This document shows positions 49,480 to 61,099 of a DNA stretch of 64,000 nucleotides, piece after piece (positions within the stretch are counted from its first letter, which is position 1; every line of letters starts with the position of its first letter). This DNA is from Glandiceps talaboti (lineage: Eukaryota; Hemichordata; Enteropneusta; Spengelidae). The position numbers were made by a program, and so were the translations under genes. The DNA lies in the NCBI RefSeq assembly GCF_964340395.1, contig NC_135569.1, positions 6,624,040-6,688,039 on the forward strand, written 5' to 3'. The notes under the pieces were generated by a model. It saw only the letters and a program-made list of their open reading frames with translations. It did no database searches and was not told the DNA's origin.

Positions 49480-49900
49480 ATTAATCAAATGCTAGTTTTA
49501 AGGTCAATGATTAAGACATCCATTGAGAGATGGTTTTAGTATTGATCACACTGTATACATGCGTGGGTGTCAATTAATGTTAGGTTCTGGAAGCTCTGCA
49601 GTGCTCCCACTGACACATTAATTATCTCATCAACTTCTCAAGTAATTACCAGTTCATTGATAGAAAAAAACATATAGGTAAACGGCCTGGCTTATCAGCT
49701 TTGTGGCATCCCTCAGGTCAAAGTTCATGCTCATTATGTATTCATTTCCCAAGAAAAAAATTATTCGATCTGATTGGTGCATATTCTTGATGAATTATTC
49801 ATGAGGGATACTGCCTTTAATTTTGATTGGATGAGCCAGCTTTCCAAAATGATTGTCCTTCAGTCAATTGATCATTTTTTTCCCTGCATGAAAGTTGGAT
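49480..49900. promoter_or_regulatory. Candidate conserved non-coding block
   Basis: Repeat-free DNA rich in homeodomain-type cores: TTAATCAAATGC, GTCAATTAATG, CATTAATTATCTC and AAGTAATTACC. It also holds two GATTGG motifs and palindromic GAATTATTCATGAG. Such composition is common in developmental enhancers, but no comparison was possible and the call is inference. Confidence 0.3.
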
Positions 49901-50429
49901 GGGAATGTGATTAAAGATATCTTTGCATGAAGCACGGCTAGTCGTTGACACGTCGGTGTCTTGCCTTGTATGGTAATGGAAGAGTCTCTTTTGGGTAGAA
50001 GTAAGGCGATGCTATTTTCAAAAGGTGAGCCAGTAGCATGTTCAGATTTTTTATCTCCATTTTTTTTTTTACTTTTACTGTAAGCGGTTTATAAGATTGA
50101 CACTTCTATCTGGGATTGGATCCTGTGAAGTGTGATGGCTGGGTCATGTGTGTAGGTGTTTTACACCAAATGTCAAATCTGGAATGTTCTTCAGCTCTCA
50201 GAAAAAAAATAACACTTTCATTTGTACGAGTATTAAAGTTAGGTTATCTTTTGTACAATGTATTAATAGTGCTGTCTTAGAGTTACAATAATGAATCAAA
50301 ATACATTTTTTGTCATCTTAGTTCCACTTTATTTCCCAAAATTTTGTATTCCAGTGTATATTTCAAGGTTCATTGTATTACATTGTATATAAAATTGGTG
50401 TAGATTTCAGGGACTATTTTTGCAATGTA

Positions 50430-50795
50430 CATGATTTTGACTACTGAAATGGACACATCATCTAAATTAATGTCTATATTTTAGGTCAACTAGAACCTAA
50501 TCATCGACTTGTATTTTATTTTTAAATTTAAATTTTAAGATCAGTATTGTATAATCCAGACTCCTATACACATGGCTTTGAAATTAAAAATAACTTTTGT
50601 GTGTATTTTTTTTTTTTGACAGTACTGAAATCAGGACACATCTTTTAGATTAGTTTCTGTATTTTAGGTCAAGTAGAACCTAATCATTGTATTTTTTACT
50701 TTAGATTCAAGACCAGTATTTCTCAATCCAAACTCTTTTTTTTAATACATGGCTTGGAAATTAGAACTAACTATTTGTGTGTATTTCACATTATT
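50430..50795 (+). repeat. Two-copy tandem duplication of about 180 bp
   Basis: TACTGAAAT(GG/CAGG)ACACATC, TATTTTAGGTCAA(C/G)TAGAACC and ACATGGCTT(T/G)GAAATTA appear in the same order in 50430-50610 and 50617-50795. Confidence 0.85.
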
Positions 50796-50799
50796 TTAT

Positions 50800-51585
50800 C
50801 AGAATTGTTGGTAACAAGGATTTTTTTAATACAATTTAGAAATTGTTCTATATAGAAGCATTAAGTGGGTTTCCTTTAAAGCTTTGAAACACAAGGGTAG
50901 GAATATCCTAAGTGTGTGTTGTTTTCTGCAAATTACATGTCTTTTTCACAGTGGTAGAGTAAGAATGAAATATTATGTTAAAGTTTACCGAGTTACAATT
51001 TTAAAAAAAAATGAAAATTTGGCTAAATATGTGTTAGAGTAAGAATGCAGTATGTTGAACTTTCCCAAGTTACAATTTTTCAATTTTTTTTTTTTAAAGT
51101 TAAAATATATTTCAGAACCCTGGTAATAAAGAAAGGAACACATAGGAAGACTTACTGACTGTACTTTGCTTTCCCTACCTCGGTGGGGGTGGGGGGTGGG
51201 GTGGTATTTTGTATGTAAAAAAAATTACAATTTGAGAAAAGCAAGATCAACATACAATTCCTATTTGAAATTTAGTGTTTTTTTAGAACACTAACAATAG
51301 AGATGAGAACATCTAAAATTTATACTATTTCTTGGAATCACTTTTGCTATCCATTATCATTTCTTAGAATCAGGAAAGCCTGGGGTATGCATATGGATCT
51401 TGTGTACTCAGCAAAGTAGTCCAGATAGATAGATTAATTGGTTACATGTATACTTGACTAGAATATGGCTAACCATTATATAAAGTGTGATTTCTTTCAT
51501 AATTTAGAGTATTAATTTAGTAAATGCCCACAGCAACCTGTGGTATGACATTTATATTAAACTTGTATGATGCAATCATAGCTTT
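50800..51585 (+). other. Intron sequence, nothing recognised
   Basis: AT-rich, with a G-rich run near 51183-51205. Two similar GAGTAAGAATG(A/C)A(A/G)TAT segments at 50957 and 51036 form another small duplication. Confidence 0.35.
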
Positions 51586-51587
51586 AT

Positions 51588-52110
51588 GTTCAGATGTCGT
51601 TTGATCTTTACAGCGTTGAATATTCGGGTTGAGATGTCGTTTGATCTTTACAGCGTTGAATATTTAGGTCTAGATGTCGTTTGATCTTTACAGCGTTGAA
51701 TACTCGGGTCTAGATGTCATTTGATCTTTACAGTGTTGCATACTCGGGTCTAGATGTCGTTTGATCTTTACAGCGTTGAATACTCGGGTCCAGATGTCAT
51801 TTGATCTTTACAGTGTTGCATACTCGGGTCAAGATGTCGTTTGATCTTTACAGCGTTGAACATTCGAGTCGAGATGTCGTATGATCTTTACAGCATTGAA
51901 TTCTCAGGTCTAGATGTCGTTTGATCTTTACAGCTCTGAATATTTAGGTCTAGATGTCGTTTGATCTTTACAGCAATGAATATTCAGATGTAGATAGAGT
52001 TTGATCTTCACAGTCACTGAATATTCAGGTCTACATGTAGATAGTGTTTGATCTTTACAGCTCTGAATGTTGGGGTTAAAATGTGGGTTGATCTTCACAG
52101 TTCAGAATTT
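51588..52110 (+). repeat. 40-bp minisatellite
   Basis: TTGATCTTTACAGCGTTGAA recurs every 40 bases from 51601 with GGTCTAGATGTCG between. About ten close units are followed by two or three lengthened, diverged units (to 52100). Confidence 0.92.
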
Positions 52111-52256
52111 TCAGAGTGTAAGAGACAGCTGTTAAAAGGGAAATGAATCATGGTCATATTTGTATGTAAATGACACTACGAAGATCGTGTTATCTTTCAA
52201 TATGTCTGTTCCACACCTGTGACCATGCAGTGCCAGAGCATTGGGTAGCATTAACA

Positions 52257-52560
52257 AAAACAAAAAAGTATATCTTCAGATTATCACAGAGTTTTTAGTG
52301 CACACATAGTCTCTAAAATGGTAACATTTGTGTAAATTAAATCCAGTTCTGAAAATGAATTAAAATAAAAAATGATTGGAATACAAATAGATAAAAATAA
52401 TCTCCATGAACAATAAAAAAAAACTTTACAAAAAAAGAAAAGAAAGATATATCTTCAAGTTCTTCAAATTTTTAGTGCACATGTATAGTCTCCGAAATGG
52501 TATAATTCGTAAATTAAATCCAGTTTGGAAACTGGTTTAAATTGAAAATTATTGAATTTT
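52257..52560 (+). repeat. Two-copy tandem duplication
   Basis: ATATCTTCA.., TTTTTAGTGCACA, TAGTCTC(T/C) and GTAAATTAAATCCAGTT occur in the same order in 52265-52385 and 52445-52560. Confidence 0.8.
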
Positions 52561-52879
52561 TTTTTTTGTAATTGGCCTCAGTATATTTTTTGATAAAGGT
52601 TAGAAGGCTTGGTGTGTCTAAGCAGTGATAATTTAGGTACATGTAGTAGGGTGGGGTATAATGATAAAATACCAGACTTTGGCTGGAAACTTATGTTTAC
52701 TTTTGACATAACATTAGGTGGCTAGTCTCATTAATCAGCATCGAAAGCTTGACATTATGGTCAGTTTGACACCTTTTAGAGCATAATGATATTTGATTGG
52801 CTGCAACCAAATCTGGTTGCACTGTGCAGGATATTGGGTAGATTAGTACAGTGGTAGTTAGCTATAGGAGGCCAGAGAG

Positions 52880-53222
52880 GCCGGCTGAACAACACAACAT
52901 ATCTTACAGTGGTTTAGAAGTTTGATAGGGCTGAACAACACAACATATCTTACAGTGGTTTAGAAACCTGATAGGGCTGAACAACATGACATATCTTACA
53001 GTGGTTTAGAAGTCTGATAGGGTTGAACAACATGACATATCTTACAGTGGTTTAGAAGTCTGATAGGGCTGAACAACACAACATATCTTACAGTGGTTTA
53101 GAAGTCTGATAGGGCTGAACAACGCAACATATCTTACAGTGGTTTAGAAGTCTGATGGGCCGAACAACACAACATATCTTACAGTGGCTTAGAAACCTGA
53201 TAGGGTTGAACAACACTATCTT
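52880..53222 (+). repeat. 46-bp minisatellite
   Basis: Seven units of GGGCTGAACAACACAACATA plus TCTTACAGTGGTTTAGAAGT, period about 46 (starts at 52928 and 52974), with very few substitutions. Recent homogenisation is likely. Confidence 0.92.
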
Positions 53223-53394
53223 ACTGTCTTTTTTTTTTTTTAAATTTCTGCCTAAAGTAGCAAATGAAGCAATAACAGATAAAACCCATGATTAGAATCT
53301 ATACACAGATATCAGCTACCATTTATCTTGGCTCTAATTTGTTTGTTCAAATTTCTAATGTGATGGTTTTTGTTGTTGACCAAGCACTTGATCA

Positions 53395-53815
53395 TTATCT
53401 GTATAAAGTACCATTAGAGGTTTTTATTGTGATCAGACAAGATAAGATACTGGAATAGACAAACTCAAGGCTGCAGACTTGGATGAAAACTACCGGTGTC
53501 CATAAACAGAAATAGACAAACTCAAGGCTGCAGACTTGGATGAAAACTACCGGTGTCCATAAACAGAAATAGACAAACTCAAGGCTGCAGACTTGGATGA
53601 AAACTATCGGTGTCCATAAACAGAAATAGACAAACTCAAGGCTGCAGACTTGGATGAAAACTACCGGTGTCCATAAACAGAAATAGACAAACTCAAGGCT
53701 GCAGACTTGGATGAAAACTACCGGTGTCCATAAACAGAAATAGACAAACTCAAGGCTGCAGACTTGGATGAAAACTACCGGTGTCCATAAACTGAAATAG
53801 ACAAACTCAAATGTG
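53395..53815 (+). repeat. 57-bp minisatellite with an open minus-strand frame
   Basis: Six nearly identical 57-bp units (AAACTCAAGGCTGCAGACTT, GGATGAAAACTACCGGTGTC, CATAAACAGAAATAGAC). As 57 is a multiple of three, the minus strand stays open for 195 residues with a 19-residue period. The plus strand reads EIDKLKAADLDENYRCP then a stop in every unit. No start or splice context supports either frame. Confidence 0.92.
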
Positions 53816-54330
53816 TGAAAAAGTAGCATGCGAAATGGACATATATGGATGAAAACTATCAATAAACACTTATAACAGAACCTAAAATAGACCAACTCAA
53901 ATGACTTGTATGAAAAAGTTGAATGTGAAATGGACAAACTCAAGGCTCTTAACAGATATTGATAAAAACTATCGATAAACACTTAAAACAGAACCAGAAA
54001 TAGCCAAACAGAACCTGAAATAGACAAACTGAAGTGTATGTATTTGGATGAAAAATTAGAATGTGAAATGGACAAACTCAAGGCTCTTAATAGATATGGA
54101 TAAAAACTATCAATAAACACTTAAAACAGAACCAGAAATAGCCAAACAGAACCTGAAATAGACAAACTGAAGTGTATGTATTTGGATGAAAAATTAGAAT
54201 GTGAAATGGACAAACTCAAGGCTACTGATTTAAATTAAAAACTAATGATAAATGAGGCCTGAAATGGACAATCTCAAGTCTACAGACGTCATTAAAAACT
54301 GTTAATAAATATTCTTAAAATGGACAAACT
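53815..54330 (+). repeat. Diverged higher-order extension of the 57-bp array
   Basis: Longer units with GAAATGGACAAACTCAAG, TTGGATGAAAAATTAGAATG and ACTTAAAACAGAACCAGAAA. A 138-bp period is clear between 53983 and 54121. This is probably the older parent of the tight 57-bp array beside it. Confidence 0.8.
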
Positions 54331-57300
54331 CAAGTATACACATTTAAATAAAAAACAAAATATATTACCTGAAAATTGTTAATTAAAAAATAATTTGAAA
54401 ATATATGTACCGATAATTAGACATTGTATATATCAATTAGAGGTCTATTTTATCTATAAGTAATATGACGTTGAAATCAGGATTCATCGGGGTGCTGATT
54501 TTTGGGATTAGACCCAAAAAATCAATTTGATTGTATTTATTTGTAGCATATTACATGTATGTGTGTGTACAGCTAACACAAATATATTTACCCACAGGTG
54601 ATTCAATACTGTTCAGGGTATCAGGGTGTACAAAATTATATTAACTTAAAGTCATTATATCTAAAAAAAAAAAAAAATGTTTTTGAAAAGAACACGTTTC
54701 AGATGCCGTTCGGGTAGCTTTAAAATATGTCCTCAATACAAATCCTGTGTAATGATATTGTAATCTTGACGTCATCATCGGTATTACATCTAGTCTGTTT
54801 AATGACAGTTTGTTTTACCAATACACGATCCAAAATCTAAATGTCATAAACGACAAAGATGACATTTGTAAAAAGGCGAGGTCAGTGTAGATTTGTAGTA
54901 AGAGATGTCATAGAAGATTAGTGTGTTGTGTAATTACCACTTAGAACTGGGCAGGATGTAATGTACAAAATGATAAATTTGCTCCGAATGAGATAACCAG
55001 AGTTAAAAGGTCGTTTGGTTCTACACACAGCACCTGTGACTGTTCCGCTGTCTCTGTAATCTGATCACTTTGTTTCTGTGCATGCCATTGAAGTGTTTTC
55101 TACAAACAATTTTAGGAGACCATCAATTGGTCAGAGTTAACATTTAAGGTGACAGGTTACAGTTTAACAAATTAATTTGAAAACTATCTTCACATGATGT
55201 ACCACATTCCCTCTATGATAGTTGAAGAGACTATGGACATAGTTGTAGATATCCTAAAAGTGTGTCTAAATGTATGTGGGAGTGAGAATTCTATGGTATG
55301 TACTAAATGTTATATAGTGTGGTAGGTAGTAGGTGCTACAGTCAATAGAGAATCATTGATAACTTAGAGCTATACTGTACAAATAAACCCCACTGGAAAC
55401 AATTGACCTGTTAGTTCTTTCATTTTATAGATACACATGTAAAAGTAAACAACTGAGTAACCTTTATGTAGAGCTGTATCCATTATAACTGTCACTCAGG
55501 TCACTTGCACTGTTGTTACCAACAGAGAAACCAAACATTCGGAAAATTCCATTGGTTATTCCTGAATGCATTGTATTTCCTGGTAGAGGTTAGGTCACAG
55601 GGTGTGGTTGAATGTACAACAGGACGCCTTTGACGTCATTCAGGATGAAAGCAGAACTTCTCTGGTAGGTGTTGTCCCTGTCATACCGACGATGTATGCC
55701 CAAATATGCAGCTTTTTCTCTCTCAAGTATTTAAGGCTTTGTGATATTCTTGAAGGCATACTTGTCCTGACATGGAGTACACTTTTAACGGTAATCAACA
55801 AAAAAACGCGGCATTAAGAACACACGCTACTAGTTTGCTGGATGTTGTCGATGAATGGTTCATTTGGCTCGCTATATTTTACACCAGTATATTTTTTATG
55901 AAAGATTTTAAAACTCTGTCCTGTATAATGTTGAAACTTTTATAAAATTGACTCTTCGGATTTTAGCTATGAATGTCAATTTTAATCCATTTTCAAACTC
56001 CACAGGAGCCAGAATACATTTATCGACTTTGTCATCCTTAAAACTGTAACTCATATACAGATACCGATATTCAGGAATCTAATCATTTGAGGAGAAACCA
56101 TGGAAGAAAATAACTTGAGATGTAACAATTAGGAAGGTATAGTGGACACAATCATATGACCTTGTGAATTAAACTATCTTTTCATTACAGTTTCCAATCT
56201 AGATTTATTTTGTCGTGAATCATTCCAAACGTGTTTCAGCTGCCACATTGTAATTTTTTAATAGTATTATGTTGGACACTTTTTTGTGCTTCTCTGCCTG
56301 ATGTATTTTTTTCGGCAATTTTTTCTAGTTTTTGTAGGTGTTTCATTATGTGTATCCTGAGGCTTTTATATGTTGTTGAGATTACAATTGATGGGGCCTG
56401 ACTGAAAGCTCCAATATGGCGCATGGAATAGTGAATTTACATATACAATGATACACCATCATCTCACCAAAATAGGTGTGGCAATGACTGATACAGTGAT
56501 AGAATTGTCCTGTTTAAAAAAAAAAAAAATAACAGGTCTGATAATAACCCAGCTGAAATAATTGTAAAGAAATGATAAGTTAAAACATAGAAATGTTGAA
56601 ATGACTCGAGAATGGACGCACAATGTTCACGTTAAAAATAACACCATTTGTAGCGCTAGAACTTGATAGAGATTGCGTGCTTAGGAATTACACTGTAGGA
56701 CACCATTGCATTATCCTGATATATGCTATCCCGGGGTGTTGGTTTTCTGTTATTTATCTATCATGTGTAATCATGTCTTCAACAGGTGGGGACAAGTTTG
56801 ATTTTTATTTTCTTTTTTCGTATTTCTTTTGTGATTTTGCAGACAAAACGTATGATAAGGGTAGAGTCTAAGACAAGGAGATGCTTTCTTTTGTGTAGAA
56901 AATACACCCTATATAGTCTAGCCAGCCAGCCAGCCAGCCAGTCAGTCAGTTAGTTAGTTAGTTTACCTTGTGTGTATGTGTTGTACAGACTGTGTTGACG
57001 TGTCACTGCTTGTGACGTCTTCATTCTCCTCATGAATGATGACGGGTATTAACAAAGCAAGGCTGGTGATTATTTAGGAAAGTACTCAGCCCATTAGGAA
57101 GAAAGTTGGAACATCTACGCTTGGTTTACCGGAGTTCAGTTCATATGTCATTCATATAAAACGATTCCACCCAGGGCATCACAGTGTACATGTAGCTTTC
57201 ATGTGTGATCTCATAACATGAGCAGACGGTTTTACCGTGAATGGTACTAAATCGGGTATGAAATGTATTACCTGTTGAGAGATACACATATATTTTTTTC

Positions 57301-57650
57301 AGTATCTGCAATATGTAAGTATTAAATATTTATGATGACACAGTTTGTAAAATGTAAACCCTAAATATTTTATTTAAAATGATATTATAGCGTTTTTTTC
57401 AAAAAGTGTGAAAACAACATATGTGATAATCAAATAATCTTGTAACAAATGGATTTATAAACATTCTGTGTTTTGTATGTGAAAAAAGAAATAGTGTCAC
57501 TTTACTACATATATACAATGGCCGGGTTGATTTACTTGTAATGAAGTGAATTTACCTAGGGGCATTTCAATTATGTATTTTATAATTTATTCTTGAATAT
57601 TCAACACAAAAGGTGTACAGATTGACACATACAAAACCGTTAGCAGTACT
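54330..57650 (+). other. Intron sequence, mostly unique
   Basis: No exon supported; the frames at 55602-55817 and 56623-56871 lack family features and splice context. A tetranucleotide run (CCAG/TCAG/TTAG) lies at 56920-56963. Confidence 0.4.
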
Positions 57651-57654
57651 ATTG

Positions 57655-58005
57655 CATTAAGACCAATTTGCAAGCATAGAGAAGATAAATTGATAGACAG
57701 GAGAAAGACAGATAGCAAGTCAGACAGATAGATACTGGAAGGCAGGCAAGGAGCACAGAATATAGGCCGATATAGAAATAGAACTTAGACAGGCACACAG
57801 ACATGCAGATGGATATCTTGTTATACATATAGTCATACAGGTGGACATACAAAAACACCACACTAGAAGTCTGGTGTATTATTAGAAAGACAGTCACAGA
57901 GACAGGTAGATAGGCAGATGAGCAGATAGACAGGTAGATTAATACAAACATACAGACTGACAGGAGAATAGATAAATAAGTTTAGACAGGAGAGATAGGC
58001 ATGCA
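57655..58005 (+). repeat. Degenerate GACAGATAG-rich simple repeat
   Basis: Irregular GACAGATAGAC, CAGATAGATA and ACAGGTAGATAGGCAG motifs over about 350 bases. It is not strictly periodic. The minus-strand 100-residue frame is low-complexity and rejected. Confidence 0.75.
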
Positions 58006-58379
58006 GACTTCAAAAGGACTCATGGAGGTTAAATAGACAAATAAGACAGACAAACGCATACACATACACAAGACGCAGCTGTGTTGTGTCAATCAAATAT
58101 AAACTGAAAAGACGTTTAGCTGTGACCTGCACGATGACAAAGAGAAGATGAACAAGTGTCATCTGTTCCAATTTGAAGACGGTTACCAAGGTGAGATTAC
58201 AATGACCAGGTCTAAGCAAAGAATAAGCTGTCTGGTTTTTGTGTGACAAAAGGAGCATTGTGAGGATATGCGGGGTTGATGTGGTGTGAATCCAATTGAC
58301 ATCTTACTCGACAGCATTAGACTTGTTATGCATTCTCTAATACTGTCTGGTAATGATGTTAATAGGTTTCACAATCTCA

Positions 58380-58633
58380 TCAATTATTAACCACTTCTGA
58401 CTACCACTACTAACCAGAGATAACCAGCAACAACTCATCAAAAACTTGTGTGTCCATCAAGACGTCAGCAGCACACACACACAGCTGATGCGGATGATGT
58501 CCATGGCATGGGATTTTTTTTTTTTACTTTTACCATAACTTCATTTATTAACTTCTTCTGACTACCAGTAACACTACTAACAAGAGATAGCCAGCGACAA
58601 CTCATCCAAACCATCTAAGTCCATCAAGACAAT

Positions 58634-58706
<73 letters not shown>

Positions 58707-58730
58707 TACACAGCTGATATCTATGGATGG
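58380..58730 (+). repeat. (CA)n microsatellite within a two-copy duplication
   Basis: The CA run occupies 58631-58703. It lies in the second of two related segments: CTTCTGACTACCA.., CTAAC(C/A)AGAGATA(A/G)CCAGC, CAACTCATC and GTCCATCAAGAC occur at 58392-58485 and 58555-58630. The first copy has only a short CACACACAC, so the microsatellite expanded after duplication. Confidence 0.85.
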
Positions 58731-58799
58731 TAATGTTTACTCATTCTTCTTTCTTTTAACGAGCATGGATTTCCAGTGAATTAACTAACTAATCCATGA

Positions 58800-59740
58800 T
58801 TTATTGTTTTATAACAATTGTGAGTCTTTCATCATGGCAGATTTAATCTCATACCAAGTTATTCATTTTAGGCTTGAAATACGCCATTAATCGAGGCTTT
58901 GTTTTCAATCCATTCATACATCCCAGTGAAAAAAATGCATAAAAACTGTGAAAAATCACAAATCCCATCATTTCAACTTGATAATTTATAACTTTATCTG
59001 AAAACAAAATCTGCCAGTGAAAGAACAACTTCTTTGTTATGATTACCACAGGTAATACATGTATAGAGAGATGTAATTTCAGCATTATTACACATTTAGA
59101 ACGATGTGTGAAGTCTGTATATTGTGAACTGTCTTGCCAATTATTCCTATACTAAGTCCCAATGGATATTCATAATACTAATATCTTGAAATGTGTTCAT
59201 AATCAAGAATTCTAAAGATTTAGATTAGGTGTGTAACAATTGGAAGTGTACGCATACTTTATGTCGTCATCTCTAGGGGAATTTACGAGTATGTGCGAGG
59301 CTAATACTTGGTGTAATCTCTCCCGGCTTGTGTAGTCCCTAATTTTAAAAAAGACTGGCCTCCATTATTTCAGTGCCTCCGGCACTATCTTGCAATAGGA
59401 ATTCTCCATTGTCAGTGTCTTGCTTTCTGTTGATGTTCCATTTAGAATTTATGGACACATCAAAAGACATTTCCCTGTGACATTAAGATAATGTTAGATG
59501 GAGAGTATGATATGTTTTATGCACCAATTTATTTGATAGTAAAACTGGAAAGAAAGGGTGTTATTGAATGCTACCAGAGGCAGTTCCTGAGATGTTGCTA
59601 CTGATAACGAAATGAAATTAATACTATGCCTGCAGCGGTTTTGAAATTTTCTTTGAAGAAAGATCAGCTTGTCCGAGCTTGTGTGTGTGTATTGAGTTCA
59701 GATTACAATGTTGCTTTAGTGAACTGTTTGAGTTGAGTCA
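58800..59740 (+). other. Intron sequence; possible regulatory block at 59240-59480
   Basis: 59240-59480 is repeat-free and more GC-balanced (TCTCTCCCGGCTTGTGTAGT, CAGTGCCTCCGGCACTATCT, the latter with a GTGCC..GGCAC palindrome). No exon is supported. Confidence 0.3.
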
Positions 59741-60710
59741 AAGATACTGTTGTGATAGAACTATCCTGCTCAGCTGATTATATATCATACATTCTGCGTG
59801 TTAAGTAGTAAAATAAAAAAAACGAATGCTTTCATATATATGTCAAAAGTTCTTGGAAACAGTTTGCTCTCATAGTATCAGCTGAGTATACATACATAAT
59901 ATATAGAATCTTAAGATATGATATGCAAGGTAGTGTTAAGTAGTTAACTTTTTAAAAAAAATGCAATTTCTTTGATCGCTTTTATGTGTGTAGACAGTTC
60001 TTGACAACAACTGGCTATCCTGCTCAGCTGAGTATATATCACATATCCTGGACATGAAGTAGTAAAATAATTTTAAAAAAAACAGAATTTAATTTCTTTG
60101 TTCTCTTTCGTATGTGTGGAAATTTCTTGGACACGACTGGCTATCCTGCTCAGCTGGTTATGTATAATATGTTACATATCTTGGGTGTTCAACAGTAAAA
60201 ATAAAAATTCAATTCAATGTTTTCATTCTTCATGTATGTGGAAATTTCTTGGAAACAGTTGGCTATCCTGTTCAGCTGGTTATATTTAAAAATCCTAAGG
60301 TACAGTGTTAAGTTGTGAAAAAAAAAATCAATTTCTTCGGTCCCTTCCATATAACAATGGAAAGTGCTTGTATACGACAGTTCTATCCTGCTCAGCTGAG
60401 TAAATGTGTATATAACATATTACATATCTTGGGTGTTCAGTAGAAAATTGAAAAAAAAAATTCAATTTCTGTAATGTCTTTCATATAGGTAGAATTTCTT
60501 GGAATCGGCAGGCTATCCTGTTCAGCTGAGTGCATGAATGTGTATATAGCATATCACATATCGTGGGTGTCAGTAGTCAATTGAAAAAACAGAATTCAAT
60601 TTCTTTTTAGCTCCTTCATGTACATTTTGTATATTGTGTGTAGAATTTCTTGGAAACAGCAGACGATCCTGTTCAGCTGATAAGAATCTTAAGGTATAAG
60701 ATGTATCCCT
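59740..60710 (+). repeat. 120-130-bp array with CAGCTG in each unit
   Basis: About eight diverged units share TTTCTTGGAAACA, CTATCCTGCTCAGCTGA, CATATCTTGGGTGTTCAGTAG and AGAATTCAATTTCTTT. The CTATCC landmark falls at 59763, 60015, 60141, 60263, 60383 and 60513, and a degenerate unit fills the first gap. Each unit carries the E-box CAGCTG. Confidence 0.85.
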
Positions 60711-60877
60711 ATACCTGTAAGATATCATATCCTAGGTATTAAGTTGTCAATTAAAACAGAACTCATACAAATACAAATTTGGACAGTTCTTTGAAATATT
60801 CAGGTAAACTAGATCCTACAGTACATGTATATAGAAGACACCGTATATCCTAAACGATTGGTAGTCACTAATATAAA

Positions 60878-61096
60878 ATGATATCCACAGAATTCGATTT
60901 CTCATTTTTTTTAAATCAACTTTTTCTTGAAGAAAATTCTGTAGGCTCGTCTGTCATTTCAGAGTTAAAGTATGAAAATATAATGAACTTAGACATTCTT
61001 GAAATGCTCATCGATGCGATGCGACTTAGATCGAAAACTCAATTTGCAAAATGGAATTGTAACAACAACGTTATCCACATGCACCGTACAGATTAA
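60878..61096 (+). other. Weak candidate small coding frame
   Basis: A 72-codon frame (ISELKYENIMNLDILEMLID.. segment) has more protein-like composition than others in the window, and a possible acceptor (TCTGTCATTTCAG, ending about 60961) lies inside it. No family is recognised and the start context is ordinary, so chance is the likelier explanation. Confidence 0.15.
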
Positions 61097-61099
61097 TGT

